Positions 33,701-45,474 of a stretch of 64,000 bases of DNA are shown here, piece by piece. The stretch spans positions 12,391,393 through 12,455,392 of the forward strand of contig OY783192.1 in the NCBI GenBank assembly GCA_963678675.1, read 5' to 3'. Every line of letters starts with the position of its first letter. The first letter of the stretch is position 1. Position numbers and translations under genes: made by a program. This DNA comes from Xiphydria camelus (lineage: Eukaryota; Arthropoda; Insecta; Hymenoptera; Xiphydriidae). A model generated the notes under the pieces. The model was not told where the DNA came from, did no database searches, and saw only the letters and a list, made by a program, of their open reading frames with translations.

Positions 33701-35709
33701 GATCTATGCGGGGTGCTCTGATTGACTAGAAAAATGGTGTGATAGCGAACCTGGAAGCTGACTTAGCATTCTAAGTATAGCGGTATTTATCAGAATCGGT
33801 ATATTGCGGGAAACAGTTCATTACTATTCGTCTAGTAATTAACCCTTTTAAGAAAGGTACGGGACAGTGAGCTCATTAGCAGCCTGGATTCGCCGGAATA
33901 TACCGCTTCGCTGGTGAACGGTGAACGGTACGAACGGATATTCAGAATTGCGTCTATCGCGTGACGGAACAGTCCCGTATCTTTTTCGGAAAGTAATATC
34001 CATACGATAATCCTATATACCCGATTATGTATAAATATAATATGACGGCCACGTCCAACATTCAAGTCTTTTGTTATAGGCACTTAAAATCACTTTTTCT
34101 AAGCTTTTGTCAAAATTTGCATGGCGAGATGGTGGAAAAATGGCGGCACCATGTGCGTCATCGGGCACGTTGCCTTGCGCTGACTTTATTGACGATTTTT
34201 GTTACTTCGGCTTGTGGAAATCGGTAGATTATATTTTTTCCGTTATCCTTGAATTATTTCCTTCAAAATAAATCAACATTCGACCGCGCTCGAGAATGTC
34301 CAGGTCATGTTTTTTTTGCAAGTTTGTAACTCTCCCACTCCCTTACGTCGCGCTCAAATCGTCAGATTATTGAAATGTACACTTTTCAGCATGTAATTAA
34401 CCCACCTTACCTTAATCTGACGCGCTCGAGTATTTCTGACGATCGATTTTTTTTTACCATTCTGATCGGCTGCCCTAGATGCGCGGCCCTATATAAAGGG
34501 CTGATATATGGTGGAGGTACTCAACAGGGTGCAAGGTATCCCCCCATATGATATTCTGACGCGCTTGAGTAAATCCCAAAATCACCTATTGGGCTCCCCT
34601 ACTATAAAGGCGACCGGCAATGTTCCGGTTATCGACCGCCCGCCGTTTGCCGCTTTTCGGTCAGAGGATTCCCGGTTTTCGACATACCATATCCCGCGTT
34701 TGCACCTAAAATCTTATGCCATTAAATAAGTTAAAAGACTAAATTATGTTGAATTAAAATATTTTTATTTAAGGAAAAACCACAAAAAACATTACTTAGA
34801 TAAAATATAGATAGAATATACAAAAAATTCTGTGCAGCGTAAATGAAACCGTTTAGCGCAGCTGTCACAACCAATGTTTTTATCATCTTCTTCGTCGGTG
34901 TGTCGCTATGTAGTTCCTCTTCACATGCCGCACAACTTATTACCTCTTTTGATTCTGGCTAATTTGCTACTGCTTTTTCGTGTGGTGTCTTTTTATTCAC
35001 AGTTTATTTCTTTTTTGCTTTTAAAGCATGCATTCTTTCTTCTTTTCTTCTTTTTATATTCTTGGTTCTACTCTCTCGAAGTAAAACCTCTTTTCCTTTA
35101 TAGATCCATTATTTAGTTTTTGTACAGGCGGCATCTGTAAAATACCTAAATAATTACCTATGGAAGATATTTCATGCGGTCGAAACAAAACCCATTTTTC
35201 GTACATGAAAAAAACTATAGGTATTATAACCGGTGGTCGAAAACTACTAGATATGTGATACCCCATTTTTCGACCGCCCCGGTCGAAAACCGGCCGAACT
35301 ATAATTTAAATATCCCATTAAGCGACCACCTAACATTAACTATTAAAAATGAACTTTTATGCGTTTCCTCGTATTGTAAGGCTAGTAAAAGATAAATATT
35401 TGCCCCTAATGCAAAAAAAATTATCACTATGATATTATTTTAAAGTTACTTACTATTTCCTTGAAGGCACTTCACTATATTTCTTACACTAATTTTTAAA
35501 TTGTAGCAACCGATCATATTCGATTTTAAATTCTAGTTTAGTTTTAAACCGCAAGGGGATGCCACCTCTTATAAGTGTAGTTGAATGGTGGATTTATGCA
35601 GTGGCGTAGTCAAAAATATTAAAAATGCGCTGATATTCTTGTTTTCTTTAATTTTCTTTAAATCTGGTCGAAAACAGGGTGCGGTCGGCTAACCGGCGAA
35701 GTCACCCTA

Positions 35710-36500
35710 TCTTTCTTTCAAATCGATGCCATTTTGTGAAAAATACATATTTTTGAAAACGGCTACGTATTTCGCTAGCTTTCGAGCTACAGAAACTAAT
35801 TCTTTTCCGTTCATTATTCTAAATTAAACCTGGACTGAGTTATCGTGCCCACCACATGATCATCGATTTTCGCAGCGCTCCAGTAAATCGCCTTTAAAGC
35901 CGCCATTTTTATAAATAAAAAAATGCAAACAATATTGTTTGTAGTTTAATAGTAGTATAATACCTTACTGTACTTTAATTTGGATAAAAACATTTCAATT
36001 CTTCAGAAAAAATTCTTGAAAACCCGTAATTTTTGGGTGGGTCAAGGTGGTGTAATCCCTTAATACACTGTTCTATATAAAAAAAATGGTACTCTGATAT
36101 AAGTACCAACAATATCCATTACTCTAAGGTAAACAGATTTTTATGGTACAGCATTCATGAGCACATGTTACGTCACTACCTTTACGTATTCCGTTTTAAT
36201 TCACGATTGGTTATTTGTCAATAACTATAGAAAGGATTACTTTTAAGCAAAATCTTCTTATAAACGTACATTCTAGATACGAACTATTTTTCTATGAAAA
36301 AAATGTTCATGCCCAAATTCCATTACGACATTAAGATATAGATCTGATTAATTTAATGGAAAAGCTTATGGAAGAGAAAGAAACGAAAGGCATTCAAGAT
36401 AATACAGCTATAAAACTAGCCCATCCTTACGTAGGTAAAAGAAAGAGTTACCTAAATCTTTAAACTATAATTTGATCAAGAATTATTTTTTATTCATTAT
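35710..36500. other. Intronic sequence, nothing recognised
   Basis: No coding, RNA or repeat signal that I can support. Confidence 0.45.
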
Positions 36501-36964
36501 TAGCCCAGTAACTTTAGAGTTTCACTTCTCAAAAATTCGGACCAAGTTGGATTTTTGCATACACCTTCATTGAAGCATTATAAATAACGTGTAAAAAATC
36601 CCCATTGATATCATGTACGCTTCAAAAGTTATACGGGGGTCAAAGGTCAAAAAATTGGTTTTTCGTTATTATCTCGCTTGCGATTGGTCGGATGATAATT
36701 TTTGTGGTTACAAATATTGTAGATAAAAAAATACTCTACAAAAAAGGTTCTTTATATTTTCCACGTAGGAGTTACCGTTTCCACGTTATATATGCCGCAC
36801 AGAGTCAACGTGATGAAATAGTGCTGCAATAGCAGATGAGTCATAAAGCGTCAAAGTCAACAACCTTGAGGCGCAGTAGGGATCATCTGTCACGTATTAT
36901 AAAACAAGTATTCCGTCGCATGATAGATGGAATTCTGAAGGTCGGCTCGTTCTTTTTAATAGCA

Positions 36965-37075
36965 TCGATTATAAATTAATTTAACTTAACTTTCATTAGG
37001 TAATAATCAAGCAAAAATCCCCAAGAATAGCTACACGTCTGCTTATTACCTAATGAAAGTTAGGTCTAATTAATT
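36965..37075. repeat. Hairpin inside the 36501 element
   Basis: taactttcattaggtaataa pairs with ttattacctaatgaaagtta. Confidence 0.65.
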
Positions 37076-37776
37076 TTAAACTACTACAGGCAACAGAAGT
37101 ATTATCTTAAGAATCGATTATAAATACCTCACCGACCTGGAGTTAATCTCGCCATCGGCGAAGGAGTACAATTTGACGAACGTAGGTCGCGAATATCGTG
37201 GCCTCGCACTTGTCCCGGAAAGATTAATTACCTAACGGTGTTCGGAAAAATCCGTCTTTTGCAGAACCTCATTAATCGATTCCGTTATAATTCGAACGTT
37301 AATTCAGCCTTGTAAGGAGAAATGACAAATTCAATAGATGACTAATCGGCTCCTCGATCCTTTCCCAACTTTCACCAGACTCGCGGGAAAGCATGGGTAC
37401 CCTTGCCTCAGTTATACTGTCCAGGGTCGACCTATCATAAATTCAGCCTTTTTTTATGCACACCCGCGTGTCCTTGAACCGCGCCACGAAACGTTGACAC
37501 ATCTGTGTCTCTCGGAAGACTTTCTGACACCTTTTTCCCTATTTTCACATTTTCTCGGAACTTTCCTCTCCTTTCGCGGAATGGAAAAAACCACCCTTGC
37601 CGAAGCGTACCCCCGCCTTGCAAGCCGCGTCTCTTTATCAGTCTCTTCGAAATCGGCAACTCGTACACATCCTTTTTTTGAGCTCGAGTCTCCGTCGAAG
37701 TCTTGACCTGAGCGATTTCAATTTATAAGCGACGTCGGCCGTTTTGTTTCGGGTGTAGTGTAGAACAATTATTCGA

Positions 37777-38495
37777 ATGGCGGGTGATTGCTTTATTTGT
37801 GGTAAATCCCTTTCGGTCGGCGATACCGTGGTTGTTGAGCGTGGTTTAAAAACTGTGATAAATGCTAGTGTCGACAGAAATGATGGACACTTTGAATATT
37901 TAAATAATGTGAATTGTGTGACTATCCATATTGACTGTCGCAAAGAGTATATTCGAAAGAGTAGCATTGCGGCATTCAAAAGACAGCAAGATAAAGCCAA
38001 GGCTAGTACATCACAGAGATCTCCACGGAAATTACGTGTAAGTACTTTTGATTATAAGAAATTATGCTTTTTTGGCGGAGAAGAAGCTAATGAGCACATT
38101 GAGAAAAGAAAAAGGCAAGAGCTAAGGAAAAATATAAAGCAAGTAAGCACCATTTCAATGAAGGACTCAGTTATTAAAATGGCAGAAGATCGTGATGACA
38201 GTTACGGAAGAACTGTCAAAAATCGAATTCATTTTGAACATGATTTAGTTGCCGCTGAGGCTAGATATCACGCGTTGACTGTTTTGTATCATTTTCTAAA
38301 AAGAGAACGGGAGGTAAAGCAGGTCGTCCATTGGACGAAAATGTCACATCAGCAATGGAAGACATATTATATTATATAGAAAATAATGAAGATTGCCAGT
38401 TTACGTTGACCGAGTTAAAAAAAGTTGTTGTCGGTTTAGTATCACATGACGCAACAATTATAGCGAAATTAATAGAACGTTATGGGGTGGTGGGG
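37777..38495 (+). pseudogene. Truncated relative of the 29046 gene
   Basis: Starts MAGDCFICGKSLSVGDTVVV, a Cys-x2-Cys start, then VTIHIDCRKEYIRKSSIAAF (compare VVHNSCRREYVRSDSIKRF at 29 kb), FDYKKLCFFGGEEANEH (one expected cysteine is glycine here), MKDSVIKMAEDRDDSYGRTV and HDLVAAEARYHALTVLYHFL. A one-base shift near 38315 separates this from GRPLDENVTSAMEDILYYIE and NNEDCQFTLTELKKVVVG. Similarity stops at KLIERYG, just before the right TIR. A TATA-like caatttataagc lies about 55 bp upstream of the ATG. Function unknown; probably the N-terminal part of the element's own transposition protein. Confidence 0.72.
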
Positions 38496-39147
38496 AAACG
38501 AAAATGTATGACTATTGAAGCACTATTTCATCACGGTGACTCTTTGTGCGGCGTATATTGTGGAAACGGTAACTCGTACGTGGAAAATGTACAGAACTTT
38601 TTTATACAGTATTTTTTTAGCTACAACTTTCGTAACCACAAGAATTATCGTCCGACTAATCGTAAGCGAGATAATAACGAAAAACCAATTTTTTGACCTT
38701 TGACCCCCGTATAACTTTTGAAGCGTACACGATATCGATTTTTTACACGTCATTTATAATGCTTCAATGAAGGTGTATGCAAAAATCCGACTTGTGGTCC
38801 GAATTTTTGAGAAGTAACCCCCTATTTTCCGCCTTAAGTTACTGGGCTATATAGGTATTTCAATCATTTATACTCGATACGCTATCACAGCAATAAAGAT
38901 CTCATGAGAAATAGTTCATAGACAATAACACTTTCGATGGTTCAAAACGCAGATTGAATGAGAATTAGCCCATATTTACCTGTAGAGAATTTATGAGAAG
39001 TAACCCATAAACAATGGGATTTCCGTTGTTTCAATAAACAATCGGTTTCTCTTGATTTTTCTTTTCAGCCGAAATGTTACATACATAAAGTCATGAAAAA
39101 TACGTTTTTTCTATTACAATATGTATATATATTTTAAAAAGTCTTAC

Positions 39148-39625
39148 CTTCACCGATAACTGCACCAACTCTTCCTCTGTTTGCAACCAATTCACTTTCA
39201 AAAGCAGCGTGTTTTTGAATTTTACTCTGGAGATTTGTTGAATCTCTGTAATTTTCATCACTCGCAATTTGCTGTTTTTGATGTAACCATCCTTCTACTT
39301 CATACATATTTCTTAGGAATTGTTGCAATTGATGGCTTTCGAATAATCTTTTCCTTCTACCTGCCGCACTGTTTTTTAATTTATCTCTTCTACTACAAAC
39401 TGCATTTAATCTTTTCTTTATAACATTCGCGTCTGAGTGCTCTTCAGACAAAATTTCAATGGCAAATCTCTCTAGTTCTTCAATTCGTCCTAACTGAGGT
39501 ATCAGCATTTTTTCGAACTCTTCGTGTTTGCGCACTAATATTTCTACGCCTGACAACGATTCACCAAGGTCGTCGTTATTAAGGAATGCTTCTTTAGTAG
39601 CAAGCCAGCTATCTGCTTGATCAGC
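39148..39625 (-). CDS. kst: Beta-heavy spectrin, 478-bp internal exon
   Basis: Begins in phase 0 after acceptor ATTATAG (39632-39626) with ADQADSWLATKEAFLNNDDL and ends one base into a glycine codon at donor GTAAGA. It encodes the end of one repeat (SWLATKE), a full repeat (KHEEFEKML ... GRRKRLFESHQLQQFLR) and the start of the next (GWLHQKQQIASDENYRD, KIQKHAAFESELVANRGRV). DENYRD-TNLQSKIQKH is a typical beta-type spectrin phrase. The preceding exon is not in the remaining 24 kb, so the upstream intron is also very large. Confidence 0.9.
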
Positions 39626-39884
39626 CTATAATTAAAAAGAAAATACAGGGAAGAAAGATTAGTATTATGTTATATTTAATCATTGTAATAAATCAATGAA
39701 AATCATCGTTGGGTTGAAGTAAAAAATCAAACAAATTATATCGATTATCTGAATCAATTTTTCTATCATTTGTAAAATTTCAGCTAACGAATTTATAACT
39801 CTTTTCACATGCACAATGAATATAAGGCAGTACAATTGAGCAATATACATAAAGGGTTTCCTAACCACCGTAGAAAGTAGCATA
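39626..39884 (-). other. Start of the upstream kst intron
   Basis: Polypyrimidine-containing stretch before the acceptor at 39626, then AT-rich sequence. No upstream spectrin exon is seen between here and 64000. Confidence 0.6.
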
Positions 39885-40959
39885 CAGGTTATTTGTTTTA
39901 AACATGCCAGTGGAACGGGTTGAATATTAGTCAACGCACCCCGTCCGCTGTGGTTTTCTGTAATTCGGTGGTAATACCAATAGTCAAGATCCGAACCAAA
40001 TAAATCTATCAGTCTGAGAAACATCGGTCATCTCAATAATGGTAAAAGTAAAAGACGTTCCGATGTAGTTTTGATACATGATTGCGTTTTTTGTTCGAAT
40101 AATCGAGGAAATAAAGGAAAATAGTGTTATTTTTTCTGGTGGCTTATACGTTGTGTATGAAGAGCAGATAAGAAGCTGTCAGAATTACCTTTAGATAAGT
40201 TACTTTTTAACTGACTATTTTAACATCATTCTGATTACGTATGAAGGACATCTTTGTGGTCGTTCCATGTTTTGTTTTCAACGCTTCAGTGTTTTCAATT
40301 TTCATGCAAGAACAGAATGAATCGATCGGTCAATCAATCAATTTCATTTCCCTTCACTATCAGGAATTGAAGTCATGCCAGGAAAATCCCTATTCCTGAT
40401 AGTGAAGCAAAATGAAATTGACTGATTGACTGACCCATCGATTCGTTCCTTTCTTGTACGGTACATTAAAAACAAAAAATTGTATGATCACAAAAATATT
40501 TGTCCTGCATGCGTAATCAGAATGAGGTTAAAATACTCAATTAAAAGGTAATTTCGTCGCTTTAGAGCAGAAGTATAATAAGTCCCATTTGTAAATGTTG
40601 GATACTTCTGCTCTAAAGCGACGATTTATCTGATGGCAATTCTTCTCAAATACAAAAGTCTTCTTATCTGCTCTTCAGGCACAACGTATAAGCCACCAGG
40701 AAAAAATAGCACTACCTACTTCCGTTTATTTCCGCGATTATTTGAAAAAAAACGCAAACGAGTATTAAAACTATATCACACCATCTGTCACTTCTACCAC
40801 TATTGAGATGATTGATGTTTCTCAGATTGATACATACTTCTATTTTGTTCGGATCTTAACTATCGTTATTACTACCGAATTACAGGAAACCGTAGTGGGC
40901 GGGGTGCGCCAACCGATATACAACCCGTTTCACTGGCGTATATTAAAACAAATACCCTG
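39885..40959. mobile_element. 1.1-kb foldback element
   Basis: Ends CAGGTTATTTGTTTTAA / CAGGGTATTTGTTTTAA in inverted order with TA outside. Arms of about 500 bp share ttctgtaattcggtggtaat with the MITE at 3545-3895. The loop has two further hairpins: ttcactatcaggaatt / attcctgatagtgaa (40354-40405) and gtcgctttagagcagaagta mirrored at 40553-40625. Non-coding. Confidence 0.75.
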
Positions 40960-40999
40960 TATATCTTTCAAACGAGTGTGATGTCTAAAGTACCTACTT

Positions 41000-41450
41000 C
41001 TTTAACAAAAATTGTACCATTTAAATTAGCGCACAAAACATATCCAATAATTCTTTAATATCCTCTTGCGTCTGAAAGATTCGGGGCGTATCTATCAATT
41101 TTGACCTATCATTGTTCTCTATTATAATGCAAAAGTAATGTAGTTATTAATGCGAATACAACAAACTGTCGAAAATTCGATTTGCATATCCGGAAGTCCC
41201 AGATTTTTAGAGTTGAATTTCCAGCCGTTTGCGCCCGTTGTATGCAGCCCGATGTACAAATGAGGAGTAACTTAAGCATTTCATTTTCTAAAAACATGCT
41301 CATCAGAAGCGTCAAATATTTCACATTAAAATCGAATTCTATGTATATACACGGTAATCATTAATTTCACGAGAACCATTTTTATTTAACGTTTCTAATC
41401 GTATGACCGGTATCAATGTTTCAATTTTTGGAATTGAATACTCTAAAACT
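41000..41450. other. Intronic sequence, nothing recognised
   Basis: AT-rich, no supported feature. Confidence 0.4.
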
Positions 41451-41453
41451 TAA

Positions 41454-41688
41454 CACGTTCGCTGCGGAACACGCGGCTCCCGCGTGAGGGTGGCTTTGCC
41501 TCCCACGCGGGAGCCGCGGATACGCAGCGAACGAACACGTTCCCTGCGTATCAAAATGACTGAGTTAACCCCCGTACTAAAATCTTGAAATTTGCGTAAA
41601 ACTATGTTGGCGTGCCTCGGGAGCCGCGTGATCCTCCCAGGAGACACAGCCACCTCACGCGGGAGCCGCGTGTTCCGCAACGAACGTG
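41454..41688. mobile_element. GC-rich TTAA-flanked MITE
   Basis: TTAA at 41450-41453 and 41689-41692; inverted ends CACGTTCGCTGCGGAACACG / CGTGTTCCGCAACGAACGTG. A second internal palindrome (ggctcccgcgtgagggtggc) repeats the theme at the left. Base composition is strikingly richer in GC than its surroundings. Confidence 0.8.
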
Positions 41689-41739
41689 TTAAGCGCGGAT
41701 TTATTGACTCCATCGTCCTCCGCCCTGAAATTTCCATCA

Positions 41740-42255
41740 TTCCTGACTTGCGCACCATAGTTTTCGGTATCACGGTCTTCCAATCCATAGTTTTTGGTAT
41801 CTATATCTTTTGTTCCATATTTCTCGATGTCCAAGTTTTCCGCTCCATAGTCTTCAGTTTCAGGTATCCATAGTTTTTGGTGTCTAAGTTTATCGCTCAT
41901 TAGTTTTCGGTGTCCAGGTTTTTCGCTCCATAGCTTTCGATGTCCAGAGCTTCCGTTTCATAATTTCCGGCAGCCAGGTCTCTCGCCCTATAGCAGGAGA
42001 GCTGGTCACCGAAAACTATGGAGCAGAAGACCTAGACATCAAAAACTATGGATCGGAAGACCCGAAAACCAAAAACTATAGAGCAGAATACCTGGACACC
42101 GAAGACTATGGAACGAAAAATCTGGATATCGAGAACTATTGGGTTTAGGACCAGGATACTCAAAACTATGAGGCGGCAGACCTGCCACCGAAAAATATGA
42201 AGCAAAAGACCTTGACGTCGAAAACTAAGGAGCGGAAGACCTGGACACCGGAACT
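41740..42255. repeat. 30-bp minisatellite that flips orientation in the middle
   Basis: About eight units of ccatagttttcggtgtccag + gtcttccgct (30 bp) run to about 41990; then about eight units of the reverse complement run to 42250. The period is a multiple of three: each half encodes a ten-residue repeat (DTENYGAEDL-like), the left half on the minus strand and the right half on the plus strand, with stops in places. Confidence 0.75.
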
Positions 42256-42299
42256 TGGGGCGCGGAAAAATGGTTTTCGTTAAAGTATTGTTCACCGTG

Positions 42300-43615
42300 T
42301 TCATTCATAAAATTGAATATGGATTTCAAACATTTAATACATTCCAGACGAGAATATTTTTAGGAACGGCAATGCTTGACCTATTCCTCACTTCGAGATA
42401 TACAAATCCAATGTTCGATAGCTTGTTGTATTCGCATTGATAATTACATTACTTTTTTATTATAATAAATAACAGTTACAAGTAAAAACTGAAAGATGCA
42501 CGCCTGTCCTTCAAAACAGAAGTGGATATTAATCAAACTATTAGGTACATTTTGTGCGCCAAGATATATGCTACTCCACAGTGGTTGAGACACCTTGTGT
42601 AAATTAACCTAAGTGATAACTCGAACAAGTCTGATCTCATTCTTTTTTCTCCTTCCTAGCCAGCTTCAATGGCTCTTTCCAACGTTAAAAATGAAATAAA
42701 AGCTACACTTTCTTATAATATATACAAATTAGAATCAGTATCTTATTAAATGTCCTAAAGCTGAAACGCTGGAACAGTTGAAACACTTAAACTTGAAAAA
42801 ATGAATTAGTAAAAGCAAAACATGAATTTTTTATATTTCTTCCATCAAACTCATTTATTGAGTCGTCTGATCGCAGTATATGTATAAAAAATCAATCCCT
42901 CTCATATATTGTAAAATATTTAGATTAATTTCTTTTGGTCATATATCTACGAACAATTTTTTGTTACAATTTTTAAATAAGCAAAACTCTCTTACTCATT
43001 AAGCCAACTTAGACTCAGGTCGGTAATGGAATCGAAAGAGAAAGTACTCTACTATTTTTTTTCTGTCCTTTCTAAAAACTCACGATAGGTAGTATTTTTT
43101 TTTGTAGTAATAAAGCGATATTTAGTGGCGTTTATTTCTATATATAACTTTGACGTGATTCCAGCTAATAAAATCGAAATGATCGTTAAAATCAAACCTA
43201 ATTTTATAATAAATCCATGGCAAATAATTTAATATTACTAAAGCTACTTAATATTTGTAGTAGATTAATTTTTTCAGCCAGATACGTCAGTTAATTGATG
43301 TTTTTTTTCTCTGAGCATTCCCAAGCCATAGGCATAGTAAACCTAGGAAGACGTCTTTCTTCTTTCCTAAGATGCGGAGGTTATACGTCATGTACCGCAT
43401 GAAAAATATGAGCTCTCTCTACTAAAAAAATTATTATAAGAGATAAACAAGAAAGGCCCTTCTGTAATTTTGACGTGGTCTATAAAATACTTCGAGCTAG
43501 TTTCAGTAAAAATTTAATTGTGATTAACTCTTACCCAGGTAGCATAGCATCATGTAACCTCACCATTATAATGAGCATGGATAATTATTATCAGCAGCGC
43601 CATAGTGATTGACTT
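42300..43615. other. AT-rich stretch, nothing recognised
   Basis: I see no gene, repeat or RNA signal here. Confidence 0.45.
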
Positions 43616-43619
43616 CTGC

Positions 43620-44010
43620 ATCTGTGTATGGATATTGCAACAGGATATTTACATAAGCTCCCATGCGCATGCTTTGCAAATAGCTTACGAATTGTATAGC
43701 ATTTAAAGATTTATGCAATGCTTACAGCAGAAATATGCAAGGCGTTTTGCAATTCGGTCCCCCATAACTTGCTACAGATTGTATAGCTGACAGTGGTACT
43801 CATCTATTTAAAAAATAATACCCCTAAAATTTCATTGGGTTTTATCCACAAAACCTTTTAATAAGCACCGCTATCAGCTATAGGATCTATAACGAGTGGT
43901 AAGGGGTCAAATCGCAAGACGTCTTGCATATTTCTGCTCTAATTGTAAGATATGCCTGTTAGACCATTTGTATTGCATACATATGGGTACTTTCGTAAAT
44001 ATCTGTCAGA
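43620..44010. repeat. Inverted-repeat element
   Basis: ggatatttacataagctccc and cagaaatatgcaaggcgttt on the left pair with cgtcttgcatatttctgct and gggtactttcgtaaatatct on the right. Confidence 0.65.
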
Positions 44011-44840
44011 AGAACTAGAGGCAGATGTAGAAGCAGACCCCTAGGGAGCTGGTGAGTCTTGCAAGAGCGAAAACATAAGATTTATATTAGATTTTGAGTA
44101 GGAACGTAATTGAACAGGTATTTGCACATGTCATTACAGTTTTTTTTTATAAAGCAGCCTGTCGTTAGTGCGACTTGCAAGATGCTGAGATCCATAATAT
44201 GCTACTAGGGTAGGTTTATAATGACACTTATTTGTTGTCAATTTTGTTAAATTTCTTTATAAATAAATTCCTTTCTTATTTTAGAAATATTTTCAACTAA
44301 AAACATATATCCTTATGATAAAGAAACCGTAGTAAGTTTTATTTCTATCAGCTGCAAGATTCAAGATATATGCGATTAAGTATATTGAGGGAGCTCTTCT
44401 GACGAAAAAAGTCATTCGTATCTTTTCTAAAGTAGATAAAATTGTCTACAATTTAAGCTCTAGTGGAACTCGGTAGCTCTCGTAATTGATGGAATACAGC
44501 TTTGCAAAAATGACAATTTTTTTCTAAAACGGGCAAACTTTAGCTTACGCTCTACTTTCGAGTGAAATATTTTCATTAATCCTACATAAAAACTTTCGAA
44601 AAATAAAATTAAAAAAAATGTAATTACCTTCCATTTAAAAAATGGTCAAAAACCAAAAAAGTCACAGTGAGATATCGATAGAGGCCTAAGGCGAGGGGAG
44701 TGGGATCGGGCAGGAGGGAAATAATTATTATACTGGACAACAGTGATTTTGTTACTCGAACCAGCCCAGGTGATTCTTATAGATTTATGTGCGCTAAAAA
44801 CGAATTTGACTCTCAAATTTGCGACATTGGTCAGGATTTC
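44011..44840. other. AT-rich stretch, nothing recognised
   Basis: No supported feature. Confidence 0.4.
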
Positions 44841-45474
44841 GAGATACTTAAGGTTAAATATACGAAAACGGGCGATTTTGGCCATATTCACGGCTCTATT
44901 ACAATGAAATTAAAAATTTTTTCTTAATTGCACTGACAACACTTGAACGTGTTGTTATTGAACTTTTCAATACATTACTTGATTGTTCCTAAACGATTTT
45001 ATAAAGCCAAATTTCAGTAGCTACGACAAGTCTAATGTTTAGATTCATTTAGGCGTGTAGCGCGGTGGTCCTACACGATCGACTCGTACTGAAACTTAGC
45101 TTTATACAATCGTTTAGAAACAATCAAGTAATGGGCTGGAAAATTAAAAAACGACACTTTCAAATGCTGTAAGTGCAGTTAAAACAAATTGTTTAGTTTC
45201 ATTGTAATAGAGCCGTGAATATGGCCTAAATGTATCAGATGCGTGGTGCGGTGGCCCTACATGATCGACTTGTCGTACTGAAATTTGGCTTTATAAAATC
45301 GTTTAGGAACAATCAAGCGATGTATTGAAAAGTTAAAAACAACACTTTCAAATGTTGTAAGTGCAATTAAGAAAAATTGTTTAGTTTCATTGTAATAGAG
45401 CCGTGAATATGGTCTAAATGTATCAGACGCGTGGTACGGTGGACCTACATGACCACATGTCGTACTGAAAGGAG
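44840..45474. mobile_element. Foldback with two tandem units of about 190 bp
   Basis: ggccatattcacggctctat (44880) and gtctaatgtttagatt are mirrored after 45050 by two direct copies of a unit (gtcgtactgaaatttggctt, ttgtaatagagccgtgaata). The 6.3-kb element at 45475 entered the last unit; its continuation (tgtaaaatcgtttaggaaca) resumes at 51795. Confidence 0.65.

Larger units (their letters stand above)
32492..34604. mobile_element. TAG-ended element with GAGCGCGTCAGAT subterminal repeats
   Basis: 2,113 bp with ends TAGTAGGGGAGCCCA and TGGGCTCCCCTACTA; TAA on both outer sides. ctcgagcgcgtcagatatt recurs near 32668, 32793 and 32938 on the left, and inverted (tctgacgcgctcgagt) near 34418 and 34556 on the right. 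Such spaced, inverted sets usually bind the transposase. The middle contains a MITE and an LTR-like piece but no transposase. Confidence 0.7.
32254..35709. mobile_element. TAGGGTGACTTCGCCGG element interrupted by another
   Basis: TAGGGTGACTTCGCCGGTT at 32254 is mirrored at the right end (aaccggcgaagtcacccta). cggttttcgacc or its complement recurs in the subterminal parts (about 32270, 32474, 34636, 34672, 35228, 35266-35295 and 35667), as expected for transposase-binding repeats. Removing the 32492-34604 insertion leaves about 1.34 kb. No gene is recognisable. Confidence 0.62.
36501..38849 (+). mobile_element. Long-TIR element, TAG-ended, second copy of the Cys/His gene family
   Basis: 2,349 bp with ends TAGCCCAGTAACTT / AAGTTACTGGGCTA and TAT duplicated outside. 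TIRs are about 340 bp and include ttatacgggggtcaaaggtc and actctacaaaaaaggtt. One damaged gene lies between them and is cut off where the right TIR starts, so this is an internally deleted copy. Confidence 0.75.
6127..39147 (-). other. Giant 33,021-bp kst intron, mostly mobile DNA
   Basis: Donor GTAAGA at 39147-39142 follows GGT-GAA-G; acceptor TTTATCAG at 6134-6127 precedes GT-GAA-GCA. Joining gives G-E-G-E-A-L in frame and restores a normal spectrin repeat. The insertions listed separately stop about 85 bp short of the acceptor, leaving the branch-point and polypyrimidine region untouched. Confidence 0.88.

Noticed and set aside
37338..37706. 122-residue plus-strand frame before the 37777 gene
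   Set aside because: No similarity pattern; the opposite strand is equally open; lies in a non-coding part of the element.
41740..42255. CRISPR array
   Set aside because: Units abut without spacers, the array inverts, and the context is an insect genome.
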